From assembly GCA_938008415.1 (NCBI GenBank), contig CALLKI010000054.1, positions 1 to 64,000 on the forward strand: a stretch of DNA of 64,000 nt, in the 5' to 3' direction. Of this stretch, positions 19,057-28,217 are shown in pieces (the stretch's first letter is position 1; the number at the start of each line of letters is the position of its first letter). Position numbers and translations under genes: made by a program. The DNA comes from an uncultured Luteimonas sp. GTDB lineage: Bacteria; Pseudomonadota; Gammaproteobacteria; Xanthomonadales; Xanthomonadaceae. The notes beneath the pieces are model-generated. The model made no database searches, had not been told where the DNA came from, and saw only the letters and a program-made list of their open reading frames with translations.

Positions 19057-20079
19057 TCAGGTCGCGCGCAGCACCAGGCGGGTCGGCAGCATCTCCGATT
19101 CCACCTGCCGCCCCTCGATCAGGTCGCGGACCTTGCGCGCCAGCAGCACCCCGCCGTCGGCGAAGTTCTGGTGCACCGAGGTCAACGGCGGCACGTAGGT
19201 CGCACCGAGCGGCGTGTCGTCGTAGCCGATCACCGACACGTCCTCCGGCACGCGGTGGCCGTGCCCGGTCAGCGCGCGGATCGCACCGATCGCCAGCAGG
19301 TCGCTGGCGGCGAACAGCGCGTCGAACCGCGGGCCGCCGCCGGCCAGCAGCCCCCCGACCGCGTCGGCGCCGGCGCTCACGGTCAGTCCCTCGACCTCGA
19401 CCACCCGGGGCTCCAGCCCGTGGCGGGACAGCACCTCGGCGAATCCCTCCAGGCGCTCGGCGAACTCGCCGTGCGCGAGGCTGCCCAGGAACACCGGCTG
19501 CCGCCGGCCCAGCGCCAGGAAGCGCTCCGCGGCCAGCGCCCCGCCACGGCGGTTGTCGCTGCCGACCACCACCTGCGACTCGTGGCGGCTGACCGCGCCC
19601 CACACCACCATGGGCCGGCCCCATTCGCGCACGGTGTGCATCGCGTCCTCATGCGCGCCCTGGCCGAGCAGGATCACGCCGTCGGCGGCCTTGACGCTCG
19701 GCAGCGGCGAAGCCGCCAGCGAGGTCAGCAGCACGCTGTAGCCCGAGGACGTCAGCTCCTGGGTGATGCCGCCGAGCAGGTCCAGCGGGTACGGGCCGGA
19801 CATCTGGCGCTCGACGCTGGGCGTCATCTCCACCACCACCGCCACGGTCATGCTCCGGCGCAGGCGCAGGTTGCGCGCGTTGACGTTGAAGGCGTAGCCG
19901 TGCTCGCGCGCCAGCGCCTTGATGCGCGCCGCGGTTTCCGGGTTGACCAGGGGATTGCCGGCCAGCGCGCGCGAGACCGTGATGGCGGAGACACCGGCCA
20001 GCCGGGCCAGGTCGGCCATGGTCAGGCTGCGGCCCGTCGCCGGCCGCGGGGCGGTGCTCTTCCTGCGGGGGCGAGGCAT
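19057..20079 (-). CDS. LacI-family transcriptional regulator of the glucoside locus
   Basis: A 340-residue repressor. The N-terminal helix-turn-helix (about residues 19-65) reads TMADLARLAGVSAITVSRAL with the hinge segment NPETAARIKALAREHGY. A periplasmic-binding-protein-like effector domain follows (MTVAVVVEMTPS...DGVILLGQG...VIGYDDTPLGATYVPPLTSVHQN). It sits at the head of the leftward cluster, with tandem operators between it and GH65. The effector is probably a glucoside or glucose phosphate. The ATG lies a few bases after a TATAGC -10 with no ribosome site, so the mRNA may be leaderless. Confidence 0.93.
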   Translation of the reverse strand: MPRPRRKSTAPRPATGRSLTMADLARLAGVSAITVSRALAGNPLVNPETAARIKALAREHGYAFNVNARNLRLRRSMTVAVVVEMTPSVERQMSGPYPLDLLGGITQELTSSGYSVLLTSLAASPLPSVKAADGVILLGQGAHEDAMHTVREWGRPMVVWGAVSRHESQVVVGSDNRRGGALAAERFLALGRRQPVFLGSLAHGEFAERLEGFAEVLSRHGLEPRVVEVEGLTVSAGADAVGGLLAGGGPRFDALFAASDLLAIGAIRALTGHGHRVPEDVSVIGYDDTPLGATYVPPLTSVHQNFADGGVLLARKVRDLIEGRQVESEMLPTRLVLRAT

Positions 20080-20088
20080 GGCGCGAAT

Positions 20089-20094
20089 GCTATA
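20089..20094 (-). promoter_or_regulatory. -10 element of the lacI-type gene (leaderless candidate)
   Basis: TATAGC on the minus strand ends 9 bases before the ATG, predicting a transcript start within about 2-3 nt of it. No Shine-Dalgarno sequence is present. The -35 is weak. Confidence 0.4.
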
Positions 20095-20141
20095 CCGAAG
20101 CCCGCCGTCGCCAAAGCCGCCGGGGCGGAAACTTCCATGCC

Positions 20142-20149
20142 GCTAGAAT
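20142..20149 (+). promoter_or_regulatory. GCTAGAAT promoter element of the DUF1415 gene
   Basis: A -10 TAGAAT preceded by GC, about 26 bases before the ATG at 20176. The same octamer precedes rsmC, the DUF3297 gene, aceE and maeB. Confidence 0.5.
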
Positions 20150-20175
20150 GCCGGGCCCGACCGGTCGATCACGCC

Positions 20176-20781
20176 ATGTCCAGTTCCGACGCGCCTGCGG
20201 ACGGCAACGCCAGCACCCGGCCCGATGATCCCGCCATGGCCGCGGTCACCCCGGAGTCCTGCCTGGAGGACACCCGCCGCTGGCTGGAGAAGGCGGTGAT
20301 CGGGCTCAACCTGTGCCCGTTCGCCAAGGCGGTGTACGTCAAGGGGCAGGTGCGCTTCGTCCACAGCCCCGCGACCACGCGCGGGGAACTGCTCGAACAC
20401 CTCGGCACCGAGCTGGTGCTGCTGCGCGACACGCCTCCGGAGGAGACCGACACCACACTGCTCGTGCACCCGCACGTGCTGCAGGACTTCGCCGACTTCA
20501 ACGACTTCCTGGACGAGGCGGACGCGCTGCTGCAGGCGCTGGACCTGGAAGGCGTGTTCCAGGTGGCCAGCTTCCACCCGCAGTACCGGTTCGAAGGCAG
20601 CGGGCCGGACGACATCGCCAACTTCACCAACCGCTCGCCGTGGCCGACCCTGCACCTGCTGCGCGAGGACAGCGTGGCGCGCGCGGTCGAGGCCTTCCCC
20701 GACCCGGACGTGATCGTCGGGCGCAACATCGCCACCCTGCGCCGGCTCGGGCGGGAAGGCTGGGAAGCGCTGTTCCGTTGA
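20176..20781 (+). CDS. DUF1415 family protein
   Basis: A 201-residue cytoplasmic protein of the DUF1415 family, recognised by CLEDTRRWLEKAVIGLNLCP near the start, the segment HPQYRFEGSGPDDIANFTNR in the middle and SPWPTLHLLREDSV near the end. The family is widespread in gamma- and beta-proteobacteria with no established function. The start at 20176 follows a GCTAGAAT promoter, which excludes the longer frame that overlaps lacI. It converges with rsuA; the two stop codons lie only 11 bases apart. Confidence 0.9.
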   Translation: MSSSDAPADGNASTRPDDPAMAAVTPESCLEDTRRWLEKAVIGLNLCPFAKAVYVKGQVRFVHSPATTRGELLEHLGTELVLLRDTPPEETDTTLLVHPHVLQDFADFNDFLDEADALLQALDLEGVFQVASFHPQYRFEGSGPDDIANFTNRSPWPTLHLLREDSVARAVEAFPDPDVIVGRNIATLRRLGREGWEALFR

Positions 20782-20791
20782 AAACCGGGTT

Positions 20792-21493
20792 TCAGCCCGC
20801 GAACAGGCGGGCGCGGTCGGTGGCATCCGCGATGCGCCACTGCCCTTCGGCCAGGCCGTCGAGCGCCAGCCCGCCGATCCGGCTGCGGTGCAGGGCGACG
20901 ACGCGGTTGCCCACGGCGGCGAACATGCGCCGCACCTGGTGGTAGCGGCCCTCGGTGATCGTCAGCCGCACGTGCGTGGCGTCCAGCACCTCCAGCCTGG
21001 CGGGTCTCAGCGGCGTCTTCTCCGACTCCAGCAGCAGCGTGCCGCTGGCGAACAGCGCCACCTCGTCGCCGCGCAGCGGCTGCGCCAGGGTGGCCTCGTA
21101 CACCTTGGGCAGATGCGAGCGCGGCGAAATGACCCGGTGCAGCAGCTGGCCGTCGTCGGTCAGCAGCAGCAGGCCACTGGTGTCGCGGTCGAGCCGCCCC
21201 ACCGTGGACATCACCGGCCTGCGCGCGCGGAAGCGCCGTGGCAGCAGGTCGTACACCAGCCTGCCCGCGTCGCGGGTCGAACAGGTGTAGCCGACCGGCT
21301 TGTGCAGCAGGAGCAGGGAGCCGGGCGGCGGGTCGAGCGGCCTGCCGTCGATGCGGATCGCGTCGTGCTCCACTTTCGCGTCCGGGGACAATGGCGCACC
21401 CGCGGCATCGGTGACGCGCCCCTCGCCGAACAGCCATTCCACCTCGCGGCGGCTGCCGTAACCGAGGTTCGCGATGTATTTCACCAGCCTCAT
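20792..21493 (-). CDS. rsuA: 16S rRNA pseudouridine-516 synthase
   Basis: A 233-residue RsuA-family enzyme that isomerises one uridine in 16S rRNA. It has a short S4-like N-terminal domain (MRLVKYIANLGYGSRREVEW), the catalytic aspartate motif VGRLDRDTSGLLLLT, and the family motifs LLLHKPVGYTCSTRD, KVYEATL and TEGRYHQVRRMFAAVGNRV. Length and absence of an extended C-terminus favour RsuA over RluB/RluF. It overlaps the rsmC stop by four bases (ATGA), so the two 16S rRNA modification enzymes are translated together. Confidence 0.88.
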   Translation of the reverse strand: MRLVKYIANLGYGSRREVEWLFGEGRVTDAAGAPLSPDAKVEHDAIRIDGRPLDPPPGSLLLLHKPVGYTCSTRDAGRLVYDLLPRRFRARRPVMSTVGRLDRDTSGLLLLTDDGQLLHRVISPRSHLPKVYEATLAQPLRGDEVALFASGTLLLESEKTPLRPARLEVLDATHVRLTITEGRYHQVRRMFAAVGNRVVALHRSRIGGLALDGLAEGQWRIADATDRARLFAG

Positions 21494-22515
21494 CGCGCCC
21501 GCCTCGTCGCGGCCACGACCTTGTAGCCCTGCTCCTGCGCCACCGTGCGCACCTCGCCGAAACCCGCGCCGAGCGCCTCCTCGTACGGCAGGTGCCGGTT
21601 GGCGACCAGCCACAGTGTGCCACCCGGCCGCAGCGCCGCCGCGGCCGCGGCGATGAACGCGCGGCCGATGTCCGGGCGCGGCGCGCCGTCGAGCGCGTGG
21701 AACGGCGGGTTGGTGACGATGAAATCGTAGCGCCCGGGCAGCCCCGCGGTGGCGTCGAGCCAGTGGAACGACAGCGCCACGCGCCCGGCGTGGCGGGCGA
21801 GGTTTTCCTTCGCGCATTCGAGCGCGCGCAGCTCCGCCTCGACCACGTCCAGCGCCACCGCCCCGGGGCAGCGTTCGAGCACCGCGTCGGACAGGCAGCC
21901 CCAGCCGGCGCCGAGGTCGGCGCCGCGCCCGGAAAGCGAGTCCGGCAGGTGGCGCAGCAGCAGGGCGGTGCCGGCGTCGATCCGGTCCCAGGCGAACACG
22001 CCGGGACGGCTGGTGTACCGGCCATCGAGGATCGGCCTCGGCGCGTCCAGCGCGGCCCACTCGCGCAGGCGCGCGGGATCGGCATTCCCCGCGCGTGACC
22101 AGAACACACGGCACCTGTACTTGCCCAGCACGGTGGCGGTGCCGAACAGCGCCTCGAAGTCGGCCTGCCCGGACTTCGCGCCGGCATCGTTGGCCATCGC
22201 CGCGACCACGATCCCGTCCGGTGCTGCGCGCAGCGCGGCATGGGCGAACAACGCGCGCGCCTCGTCGCGCTGCCGCGGCGGCAACACCAGCACCAGCGGG
22301 TGGACATCGCCACCGGCCGCGCGCACCGCGAAGCCCGCGCGCGCCAGCGCATCGTGCCCGGGACGGAACGTCTGCTCGCACACCAGCGTGCGCGGGGCAT
22401 GGCGGCGCAACGCCGGACCGTCGTGCGCGCGCAGGAACAGCCCGCCGGTCTCGGGCCAGCCGAGCCGGCCGGACGCGAACGGCAGCATCAGGGCATCGAG
22501 GGCGGGATGGTCCAT
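21490..22515 (-). CDS. rsmC: 16S rRNA m2G1207 methyltransferase, RsmC-like
   Basis: A 341-residue protein with the two-domain RsmC plan. The N-terminal pseudo-methyltransferase domain (about 1-165) contains VFWSRAG. The C-terminal SAM domain has RPGVFAWDRIDAGTALLL, the SAM-binding loop GADLGAGWGCLSDAVL and the guanine-N2 methyltransferase motif VTNPPFH. RsmC modifies G1207 of 16S rRNA. It is preceded by a GCTAGAAT promoter (22543-22550), with a predicted leader of about 22 nt, and is coupled to rsuA. Confidence 0.88.
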   Translation of the reverse strand: MDHPALDALMLPFASGRLGWPETGGLFLRAHDGPALRRHAPRTLVCEQTFRPGHDALARAGFAVRAAGGDVHPLVLVLPPRQRDEARALFAHAALRAAPDGIVVAAMANDAGAKSGQADFEALFGTATVLGKYRCRVFWSRAGNADPARLREWAALDAPRPILDGRYTSRPGVFAWDRIDAGTALLLRHLPDSLSGRGADLGAGWGCLSDAVLERCPGAVALDVVEAELRALECAKENLARHAGRVALSFHWLDATAGLPGRYDFIVTNPPFHALDGAPRPDIGRAFIAAAAAALRPGGTLWLVANRHLPYEEALGAGFGEVRTVAQEQGYKVVAATRRAR

Positions 22516-22542
22516 GTCGCGGGCGCGGGGAAACGGCCCGGG

Positions 22543-22550
22543 ATTCTAGC
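22543..22550 (-). promoter_or_regulatory. GCTAGAAT promoter element of rsmC-rsuA
   Basis: Minus-strand GCTAGAAT, -10 TAGAAT at 22543-22548, 28 bases before the rsmC ATG. No good -35 is visible, suggesting that the GC context matters. Confidence 0.5.
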
Positions 22551-22591
22551 GGGGCCGCCACCCGCGCTCCGCTGCCGGCGCACGGCCCGCG

Positions 22592-23019
22592 TCACGCCGG
22601 ATGCGCGGCGGCCTCGAACACGCGGCGGCCATCGGACAGCAGCCACGACAGGCCGAGGCAAATCGCGCCGGCCAGGCCCCATTGCAGCGTGCCGCTGCCG
22701 AACGCCCCGGCGGCCTGCGCCCACCACTGGCCGCCGAACAGCGCCACCACCGCCGCCGCGGACAGCGCGAACACGGCCAGCAGGCCTTGCAGCAGCCTGC
22801 GTTCGAACCCGGCGTCTTCCGCCGCCACGGCCGGCCTGCGCGCCGCGGCCAGCCGCGCCACCTCCGCGGCGAAACCCGCGGGCGGCTCGCCCACCGGCAT
22901 GGTCCGCAACGCATGGGCGAGCAGGGCGTCGGCACGGTGCCGCGGCGTGGCAAGGGCCGCTTCCTGGGCTTCCCAGTCGCGGGGATCGAGGGCGGGCGGC
23001 ATGCCGTTGCGGTCGGTGT

Positions 23020-23023
<4 letters not shown>
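22592..23023 (-). CDS. small membrane protein coupled to an ECF sigma factor (possible anti-sigma)
   Basis: A 143-residue protein with a charged cytoplasmic N-terminal half (DPRDWEAQEAALATPRHRAD, then HALRTMPVGEPPAGFAAEVARLAA) and two C-terminal membrane helices (LLQGLLAVFALSAAAVVALF; LQWGLAGAICLGLSWLL). No zinc-finger HxxxCxxC motif is present. Its ATG overlaps the sigma gene's stop as ATGA, an arrangement typical of sigma/anti-sigma pairs. The role is inferred from position and topology only. Confidence 0.6.
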
Positions 23024-23622
<599 letters not shown>

Positions 23623-23632
23623 GCCGGTCAGG

Positions 23633-23716
23633 GATACGCCCTGTGCGCACCCGGTTGCAAGGGCGGGACGGGGGGCCGGCCGCCCGGCTTGCAACCGGGT
23701 GCGCACAGGGCGTATC
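23633..23716. repeat. 29-bp perfect inverted repeat between divergent genes
   Basis: Left arm 23633-23661 and right arm 23688-23716 are perfect reverse complements over 29 bp, around a 26-bp GC-rich spacer. Each arm carries TTGCAA near the centre and TATC at the outer edge, 18 bp apart. Read outward, each arm therefore resembles a -35/-10 pair: TATCCC towards the sigma gene and TATCTC towards the small membrane protein. It might be a symmetric bidirectional promoter, a cruciform/REP-type element, or both. Confidence 0.85.
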
Positions 23717-23763
23717 TCCAGTCCCGAACCCGCGGATCCCCGCGTCCCGACCGGAACCTGGCC

Positions 23764-24093
23764 ATGGACATCCCAACCGCACTCGTGCCGATTTCCCTGT
23801 TCCTCTTCATCTTCCTGACCATCAGGGCCGTGGTGGACGCCCGCGCCCGCCGCAGCATGCTCCAGTCCCACGGCTCGGAGGAGATGCTGCGCGCCCTGGT
23901 CGAGGGCGAGGAAGCCCGCCGCCGGCAGTCTTCGCTGCGCTGGGGCGTGATCCTGGTCGCGCTCGCCATCGGCTTCGGCGTGCTCGAGGCCTTCAACTGG
24001 GAAGAGCCGTCGCCGGCCGTGTTCGCCGTGCTGCTCGGCGCCACAGGCATCGGCAACCTCGCCGCCTACTACCTGTCGCGCGGCTCGAAGTAA
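23764..24093 (+). CDS. small three-helix membrane protein (DUF6249-like)
   Basis: A 109-residue protein: helix 1 (TALVPISLFLFIFLTIRAVV), a charged linker (SEEMLRALVEGEEARRRQ), helix 2 (WGVILVALAIGFGVLEAF) and helix 3 (SPAVFAVLLGATGIGNLAAY). The layout matches the DUF6249 family of small inner-membrane proteins; function unknown. It is transcribed divergently from the ECF sigma gene across the inverted repeat, so it may belong to that regulon. Confidence 0.75.
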   Translation: MDIPTALVPISLFLFIFLTIRAVVDARARRSMLQSHGSEEMLRALVEGEEARRRQSSLRWGVILVALAIGFGVLEAFNWEEPSPAVFAVLLGATGIGNLAAYYLSRGSK

Positions 24094-24117
24094 GCACGCG
24101 GCGCGGGCCGCGGGGCC

Positions 24118-26625
24118 TCAGCCCTGCAGCTCGCGCAGCGTGGCCGACGGCGGCGCGTCGAGCACGCGCCGGGTCGCCAGCAACCCGGCAGTCAGCGTGA
24201 CCACCATGCCGATGCCGGCACCGGCCGCGGCCATCGCCCAGTCCAGGCGCCAGGGCAGGTCGAACACCCGCACCGAGAGCACGCCGGCCAGCACCGAGGC
24301 GGCGATCGCCGCCACCAGACCCGCCAGCAGGCCGATCGCCGCGAACTCCGCCACCTGCGCCATCCGCAGCTGGCGGCGGCTGCCGCCGAGCGCGCGCATC
24401 ACCCCGCCCTCGAGCAGGCGCTCGTCCTGGCTGGCGTTGACCGCGGCCAGCAGCACCAGCACCCCGGCCGCCAGCGAGAACCAGAACACCACCTGGACCA
24501 CGGTCGAGACCTGGTCGGCGGTCGAACGCACCTGCGCCAGCACCGCGTCGATGTCCACCACCGACAGGTTGGGGAAGGCCTGCACCAGCCCGGCGGTGAA
24601 GCGCGCCTTCTCCGGCGGCACCCGCACCGCGGTGATGTGGCTGGCCGGATAGCCGTCGAGCGCACCGGGCGAGGCCAGCACGAAGAAGTTGGGCCGGAAG
24701 CTCTCCCACTCCACGCTGCGCAGGCTGGTGATCGCCGCCTCGAAACGCCGCCCGGCGATGTCGAAGGCGATGCGGTCGCCGACCTTCCAGCCGAGCGTCT
24801 CCGCGAAGCCCTCCTCCACCGACAGCTCGGGCGGGTCCGGCGTGCCGTTCCAGAACCTGCCGGCAGTGACGCGGTTGTCATCGCGCAGCGTGGCCGCCAT
24901 CGACAGGTTGAACTCGCGCTCGGCCATGCGCTGCGCGCGCTGGCCGCGATCGGCGTAATCGGCGCCGGTGACCGGGCGGCCGTTGTGCGCGACCAGGCGC
25001 GCGCGCACCATCGGGAACAGTTCCGGCGCGCCGAGGCCCTGCATGGCGATGAAGCCGCGCACCGCGTCGAGCTGGTGCGCCTGCACGTTGATGATGAAGC
25101 GGTTGGGCGCGTCCTGCGCCAGCGCCAGCCGCCAGCGGTCGAGCAGGTCGGTGCGCACGAACGTCAGCAGCAGCAACGCCATCAGCCCGAGGCCGAGCGC
25201 GCCGACCTGGGCGATGCTGGTGCCCGCGCGGCGGCTCACGTTCGCCAGACCGTAGCGCAGCGGGCCGCGCAACCGGGCGCGCACGCGCCGGACCAGCAGG
25301 ATGAGCACCCACGCGATCGCGGCCAGCGCCGCCAGCGTCGCCGCGATGCCGAGCAGCATTGCCACTGCCAGCACGGCCGAACCGGCCTGCCACCACAGCA
25401 GCGCGGCCAGCCCGCAGAGCCCGGCCAGCAGCACCAGCCACGCCGAGGGCTCGGTCGGATCCAGGTCGCGGCGCAGCACCCGCAGCGCCGGGACGCGGCG
25501 CAGCGCGAGTACCGGCGGCGCGCCGAACGCCAGCAGCACCAGCAGTCCGACGCCGAAGCCCCGCAGTGCGGGCCACACGCCGGCCGGGGGGATGTCCACC
25601 CGCAGCATCCGCTCCAGCCAGCCGGCCACCGACCACTGCAGCGCGAAGGCGATGGCGACGCCGGCGGCGCAGGCCACCAGGCCGAGCAGCAGCAGTTCGC
25701 CGATGTGGATCCCGGCCAGCGTGCGCTGCCGCGCGCCGAGGCAGCGCATCACCGCCGCGCCCTGCAGGTGGCGCGTGCTGTGCCTGCGCGCGGCCATCGC
25801 CACCGCCACCGCCGCCAGCACCACCGACACCAGCGCGGCCAGGCCGAGGAAGCGGCCGGCGCGGTCCAGCGCCGCGCGCACCTCCGGGCGCGCGTCGGCG
25901 ACCGTCTCGATCCGCTGCCCGCGGCCGAGGTTGTCGCGCGCGACCGCCACGAAGCGCTCGACCGCGGCCGCATCGCCCGCCACCACCAGCCGGTGGCGGA
26001 TGCGGCTGCCTTCCTGCACCAGGCCGGTGGACGGCAGGTCGGCGAGGTTGAGGAAGGCCTTCGGCGCGATGTTGAAGTAGTCGATCGCGGCGTCCGGTTC
26101 CTGCACCACCAGCGCCGCGAGCCGGAACGTGCGCGCACCGATGCCGACGTCGTCTCCGATCCGCGCACCCAGGGTGTCGGCGCCGGCATGGCTGAGCCAC
26201 AGCGTGCCCGGCTCCGGGATGCCGGTGGCCTCGCGCTCGACGCCGTCGGTGCCGATGATCCGGAACGCGCCGCGCAGCGGGAACCCCTCGCCCAGCGCAC
26301 GCAGGTCGCCCAGGCGCAGCCGCGCGCCGGGACCGCTGCCGACGCGGATCATGCTGTCCAGTTCCACCGTTTGCGTGTGGCGCAGGCCCGGCGCTTCCGC
26401 AGCCCTGGCGATCGGCCCAGTGACCGGCGCGTCGCCGCGCACCAGCGCGTCGCCGCCGAGCAGGCGGTTGGCCTCCATCGCCAGCGCGCGCCCGGCGCGG
26501 TCGGTGACGAAGCCGACCGAGGTCACCGCCACCACCGCCAGCACCAGCGCCGCACCGAGGATGCGGATGTCGCCGGAGGCGAAGTCGCGGCGCAGCTGCC
26601 GCCAGGCGAGCGCGAGCATCCTCAT
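24118..26625 (-). CDS. ybbP: ABC transporter permease, FtsX/YbbP type
   Basis: An 835-residue permease with two FtsX-like domains and about ten membrane helices. The first helix is DIRILGAALVLAVVAVTSVGFV, followed by a large periplasmic domain (about 45-255). The FtsX cores are at about 260-390 and 720-835 (VVQVVFWFSLAAGVLVLLAAV; LLAGLVAAIAASVLAGVLSV; ending TRRVLDAPPSATLRELQG). It pairs with the ATPase encoded upstream through an ATGA overlap. E. coli YbbAP is a similar lipid/lipoprotein-type exporter of uncertain substrate, also encoded next to tesA. Confidence 0.92.
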   Translation of the reverse strand: MRMLALAWRQLRRDFASGDIRILGAALVLAVVAVTSVGFVTDRAGRALAMEANRLLGGDALVRGDAPVTGPIARAAEAPGLRHTQTVELDSMIRVGSGPGARLRLGDLRALGEGFPLRGAFRIIGTDGVEREATGIPEPGTLWLSHAGADTLGARIGDDVGIGARTFRLAALVVQEPDAAIDYFNIAPKAFLNLADLPSTGLVQEGSRIRHRLVVAGDAAAVERFVAVARDNLGRGQRIETVADARPEVRAALDRAGRFLGLAALVSVVLAAVAVAMAARRHSTRHLQGAAVMRCLGARQRTLAGIHIGELLLLGLVACAAGVAIAFALQWSVAGWLERMLRVDIPPAGVWPALRGFGVGLLVLLAFGAPPVLALRRVPALRVLRRDLDPTEPSAWLVLLAGLCGLAALLWWQAGSAVLAVAMLLGIAATLAALAAIAWVLILLVRRVRARLRGPLRYGLANVSRRAGTSIAQVGALGLGLMALLLLTFVRTDLLDRWRLALAQDAPNRFIINVQAHQLDAVRGFIAMQGLGAPELFPMVRARLVAHNGRPVTGADYADRGQRAQRMAEREFNLSMAATLRDDNRVTAGRFWNGTPDPPELSVEEGFAETLGWKVGDRIAFDIAGRRFEAAITSLRSVEWESFRPNFFVLASPGALDGYPASHITAVRVPPEKARFTAGLVQAFPNLSVVDIDAVLAQVRSTADQVSTVVQVVFWFSLAAGVLVLLAAVNASQDERLLEGGVMRALGGSRRQLRMAQVAEFAAIGLLAGLVAAIAASVLAGVLSVRVFDLPWRLDWAMAAAGAGIGMVVTLTAGLLATRRVLDAPPSATLRELQG

Positions 26626-27371
26626 GCGCCGCGCACCGCCGTGTCCGACACCAGCCGCCCGCCATCGAGCCGCAGCACGCGGTGGCAACGCGCGGCAAGG
26701 CGGTCGTCATGGGTGACCAGCACCAGGGTGGTGCCGGCGTCCGCGTTCATCGCGAACAGCAGGTCGATGACCGCCTGCCCGGTGGCGGTGTCGAGGTTGC
26801 CGGTGGGCTCGTCGGCGAACAGCAGCGACGGCCCGGTCACGAACGCGCGTGCCAGCGCCACGCGCTGCTGCTCGCCGCCGGACAGCTGTTTCGGGTAGTG
26901 GCCGAGGCGGGCACCGAGCCCGACCTTGCGCAGCATCTCGCGCGCCGGGCCCTCCGCGTCGCCGTCCCCGCGCAGCTCCAGCGGCAGCATCACGTTCTCC
27001 AGCGCGGTCAGCGACGGCAGCAACTGGAAGTTCTGGAACACGAAGCCCACCTTGTCGCCACGCACCCGCGCGCGGCCGTCCTCGTCCAGTTCCGAGATGG
27101 GCTCGCCGTCGAGCTCGACCCGGCCGCTGCCCGGGGTGTCGAGCCCGGCCAGCAGCGACAGCAGCGTGCTCTTGCCCGAGCCCGAGGCGCCGACCACGGC
27201 CACCACCTCGCCCGTCGCGACTTCGAACGAGACGTCCTCGAGGATGGTCAGCTCCCCGGAAGGCAGCATCACCCGCTTGCCCAGCCCGCTGGCGCGCAAC
27301 GCCGGGGCGCGGGCGGCCGCGGGCGTCTGGACGTGTTCCGGTGCCGCTCCGGCATCTGCGATGTTCATCAT
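26622..27371 (-). CDS. ybbA: ABC transporter ATP-binding protein, YbbA/LolD type
   Basis: A 249-residue ATPase: Walker A VGASGSGKSTLLSLLAG (about residues 60-76), Q-loop VFQNFQLLPSL, signature LSGGEQQRVALARAF, Walker B LLFADEPTGNLD and H-loop VTHD. The MacB/LolD-type signature fits a mechanotransmitting exporter with the FtsX-type permease downstream. An N-terminal extension of about 25 residues precedes the ABC domain. It is divergent from tesA with a 58-base gap, the same arrangement as in E. coli. Confidence 0.93.
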   Translation of the reverse strand: MMNIADAGAAPEHVQTPAAARAPALRASGLGKRVMLPSGELTILEDVSFEVATGEVVAVVGASGSGKSTLLSLLAGLDTPGSGRVELDGEPISELDEDGRARVRGDKVGFVFQNFQLLPSLTALENVMLPLELRGDGDAEGPAREMLRKVGLGARLGHYPKQLSGGEQQRVALARAFVTGPSLLFADEPTGNLDTATGQAVIDLLFAMNADAGTTLVLVTHDDRLAARCHRVLRLDGGRLVSDTAVRGA

Positions 27372-27429
27372 GGATCCGCTAAGGTTCTGGCAGGCGCGCG
27401 CAGGGCGCGCGGACGTGGAGGATGGCCGG

Positions 27430-28101
27430 ATGAATCCGGGTTATGCGGGCGTGCGCCGCGCGATGCAATGGGCCACAAGTGTATGCCTGCTGCTGTGGGT
27501 GTTCGCCTGCGCGGCGCAGGCGCCGGCGTCCGCCGCGGCCGGTGCCCCGGCGCAGCGCACGATCCTGGTGGTGGGCGACTCGCTCTCGGCCGGCTATGGC
27601 ATGGCCGCGCACGAGGGCTGGGTGGCGCTGCTGGGCGAACGGCTGGCGCGCGAGAAGCCCGGCTGGCGCGTGGTCAACGCCAGTATCAGCGGCGAGACCT
27701 CGGCAGGCGGCGCGGCACGCATCGTCGGCGAGGTGCTGCGCCACCGCCCCGCCGTGGTGGTGATCGCGCTCGGCGCCAACGACGGCCTGCGCGGGCTGCC
27801 GCTGCGCGAGATGCGTCGCAACCTGGCGCGCATGATCGGCGCCTCGCGGCACGTCGGCGCGAAGGTACTGCTGGTCGGCATGCGCCTGCCGCCAAACCTT
27901 GGCCCCGAGTACACGGCAGGCTTCGAGCAGACCTACCGCGACCTGGCGCGGCTGTTCGGCACCGCGCTGCTGCCCTTCCTGCTCGAGCCGGTCGCGCTCG
28001 ACCGCGAGGCCTTCCAGGACGACAACCTGCACCCCACCGCCACCGCGCAGCCGCGGATCCTCGACCACGTCTGGCCGGCCCTGGCGCCGCTGCTGGACTG
28101 A
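27430..28101 (+). CDS. tesA: arylesterase / acyl-CoA thioesterase I, GDSL family
   Basis: A 223-residue SGNH hydrolase, periplasmic by its signal peptide (WATSVCLLLWVFACAAQAPA). Block I holds the nucleophile S51 in VVGDSLSAGYG, block II the glycine in SISGETSAGG, block III the asparagine in ALGANDGLRG, and block V the Asp and His in DDNLHPTATAQ. TesA hydrolyses acyl-CoA, esters and lysophospholipids. GGAGG lies eight bases before the ATG at 27430; an internal ATG at 27463 is possible. It is followed by a strong hairpin. Confidence 0.93.
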   Translation: MNPGYAGVRRAMQWATSVCLLLWVFACAAQAPASAAAGAPAQRTILVVGDSLSAGYGMAAHEGWVALLGERLAREKPGWRVVNASISGETSAGGAARIVGEVLRHRPAVVVIALGANDGLRGLPLREMRRNLARMIGASRHVGAKVLLVGMRLPPNLGPEYTAGFEQTYRDLARLFGTALLPFLLEPVALDREAFQDDNLHPTATAQPRILDHVWPALAPLLD

Positions 28102-28110
28102 ACCCCGCAC

Positions 28111-28133
28111 CGGCCGGCGGCTGCCGCCGGCCG
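28111..28133 (+). terminator. hairpin after tesA
   Basis: A perfect 10-bp GC stem (CGGCCGGCGG paired with CCGCCGGCCG) around the loop CTG, 10 bases after the tesA stop. It lacks a U-run, so it may work with Rho or protect the 3' end. Confidence 0.5.
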
Positions 28134-28217
28134 CCGGTCGGGCCGCCAATCCGGGCATCCGGACATTCAGCTTGCCCGGTGCAGAATCGGGGCATGGTCC
28201 CGACGGGAGACAACGCC

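Noticed and set aside
19039..20175. Upstream extension of the DUF1415 frame across the lacI-type gene
   Set aside because: It overlaps a strongly supported regulator on the other strand; the promoter at 20142 and family alignment place the start at 20176.
20779..20794. Imperfect palindrome covering both stop codons of the convergent DUF1415 and rsuA genes
   Set aside because: Arms are short and interrupted by a mismatch, with no GC stem or U-run, so it is not a credible terminator.
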